Assembly (NCBI RefSeq): GCF_905397435.1
Contig: NZ_CAJPVI010000024.1
Location: forward strand, 60,494-124,493
Length of the DNA: 64,000 nucleotides
Source: Cupriavidus numazuensis
GTDB lineage: Bacteria > Pseudomonadota > Gammaproteobacteria > Burkholderiales > Burkholderiaceae
Direction: 5' to 3'
Position numbers and translations under genes: made by a program. Below are positions 18,722-27,057 of this stretch, piece by piece. The notes under the pieces were generated by a model. The model was not told the origin of the DNA and ran no database searches. It saw only the letters and a list, made by a program, of their open reading frames with translations. Within the stretch, counting starts at the first letter, position 1. Each line of letters opens with the position of its first letter.

Positions 18722-18778
18722 ACTTTTGTCCGAGCGACAAAAGTAACCAAAAACGCGTTTTGGTTGCCCCAAAGGGGC
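18722..18778. repeat. Three consecutive perfect hairpins (REP-like module)
   Basis: ACTTTTGTC/GACAAAAGT (loop 5), AACCAAAA/TTTTGGTT (loop 5) and GCCCC/GGGGC (loop 3) follow one another with no gap between them. The sequence between here and 19104 holds nothing else that was recognised. Confidence 0.7.
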
Positions 18779-19104
18779 GAATTTTTATCGTAGTGTGCCA
18801 GGGGTGTTGTACGGGTATGGGCTTCAGAGTGAATTACGCTGCCTGCCGCGTGGGGCACCACCGTGAGTGGGAATACAGCGCTGATTGAACGAGCCCTGCA
18901 AGCGTCTGTGGACCCTGCTGCGAGCGATATCGTGTGATCGCCTTGCACGTTTCCTGCGGGCACATGCCCAAGCTCGTAGGGACCACCTCCTTCGAAATCG
19001 CTGAACCGGGAGTGGTGCGCGCTGGAGGCGGTGTGTGTGAAGTCAGGGCGTCGCGCCCTTCAATGCCGTTTTAAACAAGCGCGCAGTTTGGCGCTCGGCT
19101 GTTG

Positions 19105-19788
19105 TCAGGCGTCTGCCCAGCGACGCAGCAGGTTGTGATAGACGCCGGTCAATCCAACGACGCCCGAATCCTTTTGCCCCATCGCTTCCGCGACCTGCTG
19201 GATCCGCGTGTCGAGTTCGAACAGCAACGCGCGCTGCCCTTCGTCGCGCACCATGCTCTGGATCCAGAAGAACGATGACACGCGCGCACCGCGCGTGACG
19301 GGCGTGACGTGGTGCAGGCTCGTGGCCGGATACAGCACCAAATGGCCCGCCGGCAGTTTGACTCGGTGCTGGCCGTAGGTGTCCTCGACCACGAGTTCGC
19401 CGCCGTCGTAGTCCTCCGGCTCCGTCAGGAACAACGTCGCGGACAAATCGCTACGCACGCGAAAACCGGTGCCGCGCAGGTATCGGATGGCATTGTCGAC
19501 GTGGTTGTCGAACGCCTGGCCGCCTTCATAGCGGTTGAACAGCGGCGGAAACACCTTGAGTGGCAGCGCCGCGGAGAAGAACGTCGCGTTGGCGCCCAGT
19601 GCATCCTGGATCAGATCGCCGATCTGCCGCGCCACGGGCGAGCCCTCAGGCAGTTGCAGATTGCGCTTGGCCAGCGCCGACTGATGTCCGGAGGTCGCGT
19701 TGCCATCGGCCCAGTCCGCGGCATCCATCAGTTGTCGGCATTGCGCCACCTGGGCCTTGGACAGGATGTCCGGAATCTGCAGCATCAT
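19105..19788 (-). CDS. piuC: PKHD-type Fe(II)/2-oxoglutarate hydroxylase, PiuC-like
   Basis: A 227-residue cytoplasmic dioxygenase. The iron ligands are His96 and Asp98 in FDNHVDNA and the distal His159 in SLHHVTPVTRG; Arg169 binds 2-oxoglutarate. The length and the C-terminal block SSFFWIQSMVRDE match the PiuC/YbiX family, which sits beside TonB catecholate receptors (PiuA, Fiu) across proteobacteria; here the receptor is convergent at 16.2-18.5 kb. The substrate is not established for the family. A Fur-like sequence lies 61-79 bp upstream of the start, consistent with iron control. Confidence 0.9.
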   Translation of the reverse strand: MMLQIPDILSKAQVAQCRQLMDAADWADGNATSGHQSALAKRNLQLPEGSPVARQIGDLIQDALGANATFFSAALPLKVFPPLFNRYEGGQAFDNHVDNAIRYLRGTGFRVRSDLSATLFLTEPEDYDGGELVVEDTYGQHRVKLPAGHLVLYPATSLHHVTPVTRGARVSSFFWIQSMVRDEGQRALLFELDTRIQQVAEAMGQKDSGVVGLTGVYHNLLRRWADA

Positions 19789-19848
19789 GGCTTGTGCCTA
19801 CCTTCGGGTCGGGGATCGAAGATTGTAGGTTAAAGGCGGCCACGAACG

Positions 19849-19867
19849 CAAACAGGAATCATTACCA
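19849..19867. promoter_or_regulatory. Possible Fur box upstream of piuC-like gene
   Basis: On the minus strand GGTAATGATTCCTGTTTG resembles the Fur box in front of the receptor gene (GAATGATTCGCATTTGT). The second half is degenerate, so this is tentative. Confidence 0.4.
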
Positions 19868-19917
19868 ATCCCTTCCGGACACGCCGGCTTGGCCGGCAAT
19901 GGCGGCGTGACTCGTGA

Positions 19918-20829
19918 TTATTCGGCGGCCAGGGAAATACCGACCAATGCCTCGAAAGGCTCGTTCGCGGGTTCGGCAAAGACGCCCCTCAGCGCGGTGC
20001 CGAAGTTCTGTCCACCGTTCTCGTCTTCGCGGAGAAACTGCGCCACAGTGCTCGCGACCAGCCTGCGATCATTGTCGATGCTGAGCATGTGGTAGCTCTG
20101 GTCCACAACGAGCAACTTGGCGCTGCGAATGTGTTTGCTGAGAAAGTAGGCCGATCGCAGGCTCGTCAGCTCATCTTCGCGAGCGTGAATAATCAGTGCC
20201 GGCCGGCTAACGCGCCGCACGCGCTTGCGTACGTAGCGGCGCAGACGGTCCAGTTCGCGAATGCAGGCAAGTGGTGTCCACGAATAGTGGAAAGTATCGC
20301 CGCGCAGGAAGCGTGCCTTGATCGCCGCCCGCAACACGCCGTTCTTGACGCCAAACGGCTCGGATTCCTTGACGCGAAATTTGTCGCGGACACGGGGAAA
20401 GTGATAGGCGAGATGCCGCAGCCGGCGGTACCAGGGCAGCGACCAGCCATCCAGGAACACAGGGGTAGCCAGTGCGACGACCCTCCCCCGCCTGTCCCCG
20501 ATCAGCTGGCTCAACGCGAGCGCGAGCAACGCGCCCATGCACATGCCGACGATGTGGACGGTATCGTGCCTGGCGCGCAGTTCGAGATATTCAACCGATA
20601 CGGCCTCGAGCCACTGCTCGAACCTTACGCCGACCAGATCCTCGGGGCGTGTGCCATGACCGGGCAGTACGGCGCACTTTGTTTCGTATCCTTCCGCCTT
20701 CAGCGTCTTCTCGACGAGCCGAAGTTCATGTTCGGTGCCGCCGAGACCGTGGATCAATAGGGCTGCAACTGTATTGCGAGAACCCGTAGCATCGCCACCC
20801 AACAACTGTCCATCCACTGTTCTATTCAC
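19918..20829 (-). CDS. Alpha/beta hydrolase with Cys at the nucleophile position
   Basis: This 303-residue alpha/beta-fold protein has an oxyanion motif LLIHGLGG (residues 24-31) and a nucleophile elbow GMCMG with Cys97 in place of the usual serine. The likely acid is Asp in AREDELTS and the base His in DQSYHMLS, both in the expected order. Overall it resembles carboxylesterase/monoacylglycerol-lipase-like proteins. A GxCxG elbow is known in dienelactone hydrolases and PHA synthases, but this sequence is neither by length or other motifs. Start is GTG at 20829 with only a weak ribosome-binding site; a second GTG four codons on is possible. No functional link to its neighbours is apparent. Confidence 0.82.
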   Translation of the reverse strand: MNRTVDGQLLGGDATGSRNTVAALLIHGLGGTEHELRLVEKTLKAEGYETKCAVLPGHGTRPEDLVGVRFEQWLEAVSVEYLELRARHDTVHIVGMCMGALLALALSQLIGDRRGRVVALATPVFLDGWSLPWYRRLRHLAYHFPRVRDKFRVKESEPFGVKNGVLRAAIKARFLRGDTFHYSWTPLACIRELDRLRRYVRKRVRRVSRPALIIHAREDELTSLRSAYFLSKHIRSAKLLVVDQSYHMLSIDNDRRLVASTVAQFLREDENGGQNFGTALRGVFAEPANEPFEALVGISLAAE

Positions 20830-21214
20830 TTTATTCCAGGTACCGCACTGTGTCTCCGTGCAGCGCCTTCGCTACTCAGCACGTAATTGTTTGTAAACGA
20901 AACGAATCGTCATCTCGTTGACATTCGGACGTACCTAGTCTGTCACGCGGGACATAGCCTTCCCATACGGATTTGCCCGGCACCGTGAAGCTACAGAACA
21001 GGGACTCGGCAGAAAAATGGAACTCGAATCACACTGAGGAAGGGTGCTACGCGCACATCTCTCGAAGAGGAATAGTTATGGATTGACTTAAATCATTATT
21101 GCCAAATAAATCCCTCTGAATCGCAACTGGACTTACACCGGTTTTGCGAGGACGAGATACTCTCCCCGGCTCTCGCAAACCAGCTGTTGTGCCGCTTGAC
21201 CGCGCAGGCCGGCG
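20830..21214. other. Intergenic, no gene seen
   Basis: About 385 bp of lower-GC DNA between the hydrolase and the PAS protein. Promoters for the hydrolase gene should lie here, but no clear operator, terminator or ORF with a ribosome-binding site was recognised. Confidence 0.5.
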
Positions 21215-21652
21215 TCAGGCGCCGACCTTCAACTGCGCCTCGAGTTCGGTAATGCGTTTGCGCAGCGCCCGCTCTTCCTGGAAGCGCACGGTCTCATCGC
21301 GAATGATGGCGACGATACCCGAGATATTGCCGTCCGCGCCGCGCAGCAGTGCCACAGTGAACGCAATGGACATCGACTTGCCATCCTTGTCGACGGCCGG
21401 CACTTTCAGCAGGTCGTGGCCGTAACGCGTGATGCCCGTGGCCATGGTCTTGTCGTAGCCTTCCCAATGGCGGCCGCGCAGCCGCTCCGGGATGATCAGG
21501 TCCAGCGACTGGCCCATCGCTTCGGCCTGCGTGTAGCCGAACATGCGTTCGGCTGCCGGGTTCCAGAGCGTGATGGCGCCGTTGGCGTCGGAGATGATGA
21601 CGGCGTCACCGATGGCGGAAACCAGTTGTTCGTAGTCGATGCTGGCTTGCAT
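21215..21652 (-). CDS. Single PAS-domain sensor protein
   Basis: This 145-residue protein is essentially one PAS domain (residues 5-120; AVIISDANGAITLWNPAAERMFGY opens it) followed by a short coiled coil (EERALRKRITELEAQL). No output domain is attached, so it would act through partner binding. Conserved features fit a heme- or flavin-free general PAS fold; a cofactor cannot be assigned. The ATG at 21652 has GAGGGG upstream; the open frame continues further but without PAS homology. Confidence 0.85.
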   Translation of the reverse strand: MQASIDYEQLVSAIGDAVIISDANGAITLWNPAAERMFGYTQAEAMGQSLDLIIPERLRGRHWEGYDKTMATGITRYGHDLLKVPAVDKDGKSMSIAFTVALLRGADGNISGIVAIIRDETVRFQEERALRKRITELEAQLKVGA

Positions 21653-21754
21653 GGGGATCCCCTCTTTGCCGGACATTGCGGCAGGGTGTAAAGGTTGGCG
21701 GTACAGATTGGCGGCAACGTGCCGCAATGCAGTTTGGCACAGCTCCGGGCCGCA

Positions 21755-21794
21755 GTAAAAAACGCCGGAGACCGCATGCGCGGCGCTCCGGCGT
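21755..21794 (-). terminator. Terminator of the oxc-frc operon
   Basis: On the minus strand, arms ACGCCGGAG and CTCCGGCGT (21786-21794 and 21762-21770) lead into a six-T run. It lies 41 bp past the frc stop. Confidence 0.85.
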
Positions 21795-21834
21795 CCATTC
21801 CAGCTCAGTCCTGTTCAGGCACGGGCGAGCCGGC

Positions 21835-23085
21835 TCAGATCACCTGGCTTTCGCGCAGCCGCTTGATGTCTTCCGCGGCGTAGCCGAGGCCCGCCAGCAC
21901 TTCCTCACTGTGCTCGCCGAGCAGCGGCGAACCCGTGATTTCCGGCTTGAGGTCGGAGAACTTGATCGGGCTGCCCACCGTCAGGTACGAGCCGCGCTCC
22001 TTGTGCGGCACTTCGGTGATCGAGCCGCTGGCGCGCAGCGACGGATCCTCGGCGATTTCCTTCATCGACAGCACCGGCGAGCACGGAATATCGAACTTGC
22101 GCAGGATATCCACCGCTTCGTACTTGGTCTTGTCAGCGAGCCATTCCTCGATGGTCTTGAAGATATCGAAGATATGCGGCTGGCGCGCCTTGGCCGTGCT
22201 GTAGTTCGGATCGCTGATCCACTCGGGCTTGCCCAGTGCCTTGCAGATCGGCTCCCACGCATGACCCTGGATGGTGAAGTAGATGTACGCGTTCGGGTCG
22301 GTCTCCCAGCCCTTGCACTTCAGCACCCAGCCCGGCTGGCCGCCACCGCCGGCGTTGCCGCCACGAGGTACCACGTCGCTGAATTCGCCGTGCGGATACT
22401 GCGGATACTCTTCCAGGAAGCCCAGGCGGTCCAGGCGCTGCTGGTCGCGCAGCTTCACGCGGCACAGGTTCAGCACAGCGTCCTGCATCGACACGGCCAC
22501 CTTCTGGCCCTTGCCGGTCTGCTGGCGGCCGATGATAGCGGTCAGGATGCCGATGGCCAGGTGCATGCCGGTGTTGGAATCGCCCAGCGCCGCGGCCGAT
22601 ACCGTGGGAGGACCATCCCAGAAGCCCGTGGTCGACGCCGCGCCGCCGGCGCACTGCGCCACGTTTTCATACACCTTCAGGTCTTCGTAGTGGTGGCCGT
22701 CGCTGAAGCCCTTGACCGAGGCGACGATCATCTTCGGGTTCAGTTCGTTGATGCGTTCCCACGAGAAGCCCATGCGATCCAGCGCGCCCGGGCCGAAGTT
22801 CTCGACCAGCACGTCCGATTCGCGGATCAGCTGCTCCAGGATCTTCTTGCCATCCGGCTTCTTGGTGTCCAGCGTGAGCGAGCGCTTGTTGCTGTTGAGC
22901 ATGGTGAAGTACAGCGCGTCGACATCCGGGATGTCGCGCAGCTGCGTGCGCGTGACATCGCCCGAGCCGGGGCGCTCCACCTTGATCACGTCCGCACCGA
23001 ACCACGCGAGAAGCTGCGTGCACGCGGGCCCTGCCTGAACGTGCGTGAAGTCGATGATCTTGATGCCGTTGAGTGGGAGGGTCAC
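21835..23085 (-). CDS. frc: Formyl-CoA:oxalate CoA-transferase
   Basis: This 416-residue class III CoA-transferase moves CoA from formyl-CoA to oxalate, giving formate and oxalyl-CoA. The catalytic Asp169 (ALGDSNTG) is at exactly the same number as in the Oxalobacter formigenes enzyme, with Gln17 and Tyr139 also in register and the mobile GGGGQP loop at 246-251. Length is normal for the family. It starts 54 bp after oxc on the same strand and ends in a terminator, so oxc-frc form an operon under the operator pair at 25.06-25.27 kb. A second, more divergent Frc lies at 31.0 kb. Confidence 0.95.
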   Translation of the reverse strand: MTLPLNGIKIIDFTHVQAGPACTQLLAWFGADVIKVERPGSGDVTRTQLRDIPDVDALYFTMLNSNKRSLTLDTKKPDGKKILEQLIRESDVLVENFGPGALDRMGFSWERINELNPKMIVASVKGFSDGHHYEDLKVYENVAQCAGGAASTTGFWDGPPTVSAAALGDSNTGMHLAIGILTAIIGRQQTGKGQKVAVSMQDAVLNLCRVKLRDQQRLDRLGFLEEYPQYPHGEFSDVVPRGGNAGGGGQPGWVLKCKGWETDPNAYIYFTIQGHAWEPICKALGKPEWISDPNYSTAKARQPHIFDIFKTIEEWLADKTKYEAVDILRKFDIPCSPVLSMKEIAEDPSLRASGSITEVPHKERGSYLTVGSPIKFSDLKPEITGSPLLGEHSEEVLAGLGYAAEDIKRLRESQVI

Positions 23086-23139
23086 TTTCGTTCTCCTATT
23101 GGATCAGAGGGGTGAATTCGGGAGTGAGATTCGGTTGAA

Positions 23140-24873
23140 TTACTTCTTGGCCGAGCTTTGCGGATTCAGGTTGGTCAGGCGACCGCTTTCGGTGCCGGCA
23201 GACGGGTCGATCACAGCATTGACCAGCGTGGGCCTGCCCGAGCGCAGCGCTTCGTTCACGGCAGCTTCAAGTTCCGCCGGCGTGGTCACGTTGGCACCGA
23301 CGCCGCCGAACGCTTCCATCATCTTGTCGTAGCGCGCACCCGGCACGAACGTCGTGACTGCCGGGTCCTTGCCACCGGTAGGATTCACGTCGACGCCCTT
23401 GTAGATGCCGTTGTTGTTGAAGATGACGATGCAGACCGGCAGGTTGTAGCGGCAGATCGTCTCGACTTCCATGCCCGAGAAACCGAACGCGCTGTCACCG
23501 CACAGCGCCAGCACCGGCTTGTTGGTCTCCACCGCCGCGGCGACCGCGTAGCCCATGCCCACGCCCATCACGCCCCAGGTGCCGACGTCGAGGCGCTTGC
23601 GCGGCTCGTACATGTCGATCACGGCGCGGGCGTAGTCCAGCGTGTTGGCGCCTTCATTGACGAACGAGATATCCGGATTGGCCTTGATGACGTCCTTCAG
23701 CACACGCAGCCCGGTGTGGAAGTTCATCGGCGAGACTTCCTTGTTCAGCAGCTCGCCCATCTTCGCCAGGTTCTTGTCCTTGCGTTCGTACACCGCGTTC
23801 AGCCACTCGGCGGGCGGCTTGGCGAAGTCGTTGCCGACCTTGCCGAGGATCGCCGACACGCACGAACCGATGTCACCCACCACCGGCGCGGCGATGGCGA
23901 CGTTGCTGTCCATTTCGGTCGGCGAGATGTCGATCTGGATGAACTGCTTCGGGCCGCCCCAGGTCTTGCCCTTGCCGTGCGACAGCAGCCAGTTCAGGCG
24001 GGCGCCGACCAGCATCACCACGTCGGCTTCAGCCAGCACGTACGAGCGTGCCGCCGAGGCCGATTGCGGGTGCGTATCGGGCAGCAGGCCCTTGGCCATC
24101 GACATCGGCAGGTACGGAATACCGGTCTTCTCGACCAGCGCGCGGATATCCGCATCGGCGCGTGCGTAGGCGGCGCCCTTGCCCAGCAGGATCAGCGGGC
24201 GCTTGGCGTTCTTCAGCAGTGCGACGGCGCGGTCGACCGAGTCCGGTGCCGGCAGCTGGCGCGGGGCCGGATCCACCACCTTGATCAGCGACTTCTTGCC
24301 CTTCGCTGCTTCCAGCGACTGGCCCAGCAGCTTGGCCGGCAGGTCGAGGTACACACCGCCCGGACGGCCCGACACGGCGGCACGAATGGCACGCGCGATA
24401 CCCACGCCAATGTCTTCGGCGTGCAGCACGCGGAAGGCAGCCTTGGCGTGCGGACGGGCGATGGCCAACTGGTCCATCTCTTCGTAGTCACCCTGCTGCA
24501 GATCGACGATCTCGCGCTCGCTCGAGCCGCTGATCAGGATCATCGGGAAGCAGTTGGTGGTGGCATGTGCCAGCGCCGTCAGGCCGTTCAGGAAGCCGGG
24601 GGCCGACACGGTCAGGCAAACGCCCGGCTTCTGCGAGATAAAGCCGGCAATCGCTGCGGCGTTGCCCGCGTTCTGCTCGTGACGGAAGCTGATGACGCGC
24701 ATGCCGTTGGCCTGCGCCAGACGAGCCAGATCGGTGACCGGAATGCCGGGCAGGCCGTAGATGTTTTCGATGCCGTTCAGCTTCAGCGCGTCGATGACCA
24801 GATGAAAACCATCGGTTTGTGCCTGATGTTCTTCCGCGGCGTGACGCTGGAGCTCGTTTCCGACTTCTGCCAT
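23140..24873 (-). CDS. oxc: Oxalyl-CoA decarboxylase (ThDP-dependent)
   Basis: This 577-residue thiamin-diphosphate enzyme decarboxylates oxalyl-CoA to formyl-CoA. Glu66 in FRHEQNAGNAA is the ThDP-activating glutamate, and the cofactor motif GDSAFGFSG...NN sits about residues 465-495. Compared with the Oxalobacter enzyme (catalytic Glu56) the protein carries about ten extra N-terminal residues beginning MAEVGNELQR. The start has AGAAGGAAG upstream. A short leader ORF ends 41 bp before it, and two regulon operators lie further upstream. It is the only oxc in the window although frc is present twice. Confidence 0.95.
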   Translation of the reverse strand: MAEVGNELQRHAAEEHQAQTDGFHLVIDALKLNGIENIYGLPGIPVTDLARLAQANGMRVISFRHEQNAGNAAAIAGFISQKPGVCLTVSAPGFLNGLTALAHATTNCFPMILISGSSEREIVDLQQGDYEEMDQLAIARPHAKAAFRVLHAEDIGVGIARAIRAAVSGRPGGVYLDLPAKLLGQSLEAAKGKKSLIKVVDPAPRQLPAPDSVDRAVALLKNAKRPLILLGKGAAYARADADIRALVEKTGIPYLPMSMAKGLLPDTHPQSASAARSYVLAEADVVMLVGARLNWLLSHGKGKTWGGPKQFIQIDISPTEMDSNVAIAAPVVGDIGSCVSAILGKVGNDFAKPPAEWLNAVYERKDKNLAKMGELLNKEVSPMNFHTGLRVLKDVIKANPDISFVNEGANTLDYARAVIDMYEPRKRLDVGTWGVMGVGMGYAVAAAVETNKPVLALCGDSAFGFSGMEVETICRYNLPVCIVIFNNNGIYKGVDVNPTGGKDPAVTTFVPGARYDKMMEAFGGVGANVTTPAELEAAVNEALRSGRPTLVNAVIDPSAGTESGRLTNLNPQSSAKK

Positions 24874-24914
24874 GGTTGCTTCCTTCTATGCAAATTGACT
24901 GGGGTGGGAATGTT

Positions 24915-24971
24915 TTATTTCGTGGCTGCCGCGGTAGTGCTATCGGGCTGCTTGGCTACGACTTCGGACAT
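24915..24971 (-). CDS. Short leader ORF upstream of oxc (18 aa)
   Basis: A strong GGAGACCAAGC-ATG start opens a frame encoding MSEVVAKQPDSTTAAATK and a TAA stop, 41 bp before oxc. The same ribosome-binding site plus MSEV start occurs upstream of frc2 at 32336. The peptide is Thr/Ala-rich without hydrophobic stretch. It could be a leader for translational coupling, a tiny protein, or a remnant of a duplicated 5' end (oxc itself starts MAEV). It is normally too short to be annotated. Confidence 0.5.
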   Translation of the reverse strand: MSEVVAKQPDSTTAAATK

Positions 24972-25060
24972 GCTTGGTCTCCTCATTGGACTTATCTTCG
25001 TGGTGCATGGGGCTCGCCCCCTGCTTCAACCTGTCCCGATCATTTCGACCGGTCTTGATG

Positions 25061-25083
25061 ACATACGGTATGTGATATATCAG
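25061..25083 (-). promoter_or_regulatory. Proximal oxalate-regulon operator of oxc
   Basis: A perfect 13-bp palindrome ACATACGGTATGT (25061-25073) runs into GTGATATATCAG (to 25083). The identical 23 bp occurs upstream of frc2. It lies about 90 bp before the leader ORF start. Confidence 0.75.
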
Positions 25084-25259
25084 AGAACGGCAAGCTATTT
25101 TCCTACCTCGCAATCAACTTTCGTCGGTGCACTGCAGCAAATCAGCCTGGATCTGTGCCTAAATCAGCGCAACTTCTCAATCTGCGCCATTGATTCGCAT
25201 CGTGCACAGATGAAGAAAGCCTATCCACAAGCCAGGGGCCTAGGGATCCTCGGCACATA

Positions 25260-25274
25260 GATATATTACATACC
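25260..25274. promoter_or_regulatory. Distal oxalate-regulon operator of oxc
   Basis: GATATATTACATACC is the operator in the opposite orientation, about 190 bp from the proximal site. The frc2 promoter has the same pair at about 200 bp spacing, which would suit repression by looping. Confidence 0.65.
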
Positions 25275-25341
25275 ACGTTTTCAGACGTTTTGAGGCCCTC
25301 TGAAATGCTTTGGCGAGGTCCCCGACGTCTCTTCCTGGCTC

Positions 25342-25381
25342 CAGGCGCTTGCGCCTGATGGCCTGGCGCATGCGCCAGGCC
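25342..25381. repeat. Two adjacent hairpins downstream of oxlT paralogue 3
   Basis: CAGGCGC/GCGCCTG (25342-25357) is followed by a perfect 22-bp palindrome (25360-25381, core GGCGCATGCGCC). They lie 56 bp past the oxlT stop. There is no T-run, so this is an mRNA-stabilising or Rho-assisted end rather than a classical terminator. Confidence 0.5.
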
Positions 25382-25437
25382 TCTACAAACATCAATGCAT
25401 CGCTACAAGTACGCTGACGGCAATGTCCGGCCTGTGC

Positions 25438-26772
25438 CTATTCGCCGCGCTTGGCCGATGCACTCGCAAAGAAGGCGACGTCCGATACCGGCATGGGCGT
25501 GTCCGAATGGCCCGTGATGAACCGCTTGCGCATCGGGGCCAGCAACAACTTGGCCGACACCCCAGCCGCAATCGTGACGACCGCCGCGACGGTGAACACC
25601 GCATCCCAGCCACCGTTTGCCGAGAGAACCGATGCAAGCGGTACCAGCATCGCCGCCGTGCCCTTTGCCGTGTACAGCGTGCCCGCGTTCGACGCCGCAA
25701 ACTTGCTGCCGAACGTGTCCGCGCACAGCGCCGGGAAAATCGAGAAGATCTCGCCCCAGAACAGGAACGTGAGCGCCGCGAACAAGATGAACGCATACGG
25801 GTCGCGGCCAAACTGCATCAGGCCCAGGAGCGCGAGCCCCTCACCGATGAAGATCACGAACATCGTGTTCTCACGGCCGAAGCGGTCAGACAGGAAACCA
25901 CAGAGAGGACGCGTGAAGCCGTTGCACAGGTTGTCGATCGACAGCGTCATCGTCAGCAGCGGCAGCGTCAGGCCCAGCAGTGTCACCGGCATCGACGCAA
26001 AGCCATAGTCCTTGGCGATCGGGCCCAGTTGCGCGGTCGCCATGATGCCGCCCGCGGCCACGGCCACGAAACTCGCGTAGATCACCCAGAACACCGGCGT
26101 CTTCACCATCTGGCCGGGAGTGAATTCCACCTTGTTGGTCAGCACCGCCTTCGCGGCCACCGCGCCCTTCGGTGCGCGCGGCTTCACCAGCAGCAGCGAC
26201 AGCGCGAAGATCGCCACGCCTTGCAGGATGCCGAAGAACAGGAACGCCTTTTCGTACCCGGCGCTGTGGATCATGTTCGCGATGGGAATTACCGTGATCG
26301 CCGCGCCCGTGCCAAAGCCCGCTGCCGTCAGGCCGGCCGCCAGGCCGCGCTTGTCCGGAAACCACTTCAACGCATTGCCCACGCACGTGCCGTACACACC
26401 GCCGGCGCCGATGCCCGCGATCACCGCTGCTGCGTACAGCTCCGGCAGTGTCGTCGCGTAGGCGTTCATCACCCACGCCAGGCCGGCGCAGATCGCACCG
26501 CCCGCCACGACCGGGCGCGGACCGAACTTGTCTACCAGCCAGCCCTCAAGCGGCACCAGCCAGGTCTCGGTCACGATGAAAATTGAAAATGCCACCTGGA
26601 TCGCGGACGTGCCCCAGTGATGCTTGGCGTCCATCGGTGACACAAAGAGAGTCCAGCCATACTGCAGGTTCGCCACCAGCCCCATGCAAACCACACCTAC
26701 GGCCAACTGAAACCAACGATTCTGCAGGCCACGACCATTGCCGGACGTGGCTCCCGCTTCTTGATGCGCCAT
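25438..26772 (-). CDS. Oxalate/formate antiporter, OxlT family (paralogue 3)
   Basis: A 444-residue MFS transporter nearly identical to paralogue 2 at 9.4 kb from residue 15 to about 415, with the same signatures including YTAKGTAAMLVP (TM11 lysine). The extreme N-terminus and the last 30 residues have diverged. It is placed between oxc and pntB within the oxalate cluster. Upstream DNA keeps the LysR-target blocks of paralogue 2, but no LysR gene is present, and no GntR operator is seen. It probably follows the LysR protein at 10.97 kb in trans (inference). Confidence 0.85.
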   Translation of the reverse strand: MAHQEAGATSGNGRGLQNRWFQLAVGVVCMGLVANLQYGWTLFVSPMDAKHHWGTSAIQVAFSIFIVTETWLVPLEGWLVDKFGPRPVVAGGAICAGLAWVMNAYATTLPELYAAAVIAGIGAGGVYGTCVGNALKWFPDKRGLAAGLTAAGFGTGAAITVIPIANMIHSAGYEKAFLFFGILQGVAIFALSLLLVKPRAPKGAVAAKAVLTNKVEFTPGQMVKTPVFWVIYASFVAVAAGGIMATAQLGPIAKDYGFASMPVTLLGLTLPLLTMTLSIDNLCNGFTRPLCGFLSDRFGRENTMFVIFIGEGLALLGLMQFGRDPYAFILFAALTFLFWGEIFSIFPALCADTFGSKFAASNAGTLYTAKGTAAMLVPLASVLSANGGWDAVFTVAAVVTIAAGVSAKLLLAPMRKRFITGHSDTPMPVSDVAFFASASAKRGE

Positions 26773-26853
26773 CTACCTGTCTCCTAGTGCTTTTTCTGCG
26801 TCCTCGTCGGGACTGCTTGGGGTGCTCTATTTCGGCATCCTTCTTCACAACTG

Positions 26854-26967
26854 GATCGGCGCCTGACATTGCGGCACGTGAATCTGGGGATTGATGCTAC
26901 CCGATGCTTAATTTGATCAGTCTTAAACTTTTTTATCGTATCTATTTACGATCGTTTATATATTGCA
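26854..26967. repeat. Duplicated LysR-target/promoter region upstream of oxlT paralogue 3
   Basis: About 114 bp matching 10840-10954: GATCGGCGCCTGACATTGCGG (26854-26874), GGGATTGATGCTAC, CTTAAA...TTTTTTATC and CGTTTATATATTGCA (26953-26967). The homology stops where the lysR gene would begin. Between here and pntB (27058) nothing else was seen. Confidence 0.65.
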
Positions 26968-27057
26968 GATTCCGCATCAATTTGGCGTCCGTCCGCCAGA
27001 TGACTGCAAGTTGATACATAAGTCATCGTCATCATTTGAGCAGACGGACGTGGCCAA

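Noticed and set aside
18722..18778. Possible CRISPR or tRNA-like structure
   Set aside because: The hairpins are unlike one another, not a spacer-repeat array, and cannot fold into a tRNA cloverleaf.
23158..25260. 700-codon open frame antisense to oxc
   Set aside because: Covers oxc in the opposite strand, has no domain character, and its end runs through promoter elements.
25342..25381. Rho-independent terminator after oxlT paralogue 3
   Set aside because: Very stable hairpins but no T-run on the minus strand, so it is listed as a repeat rather than a terminator.
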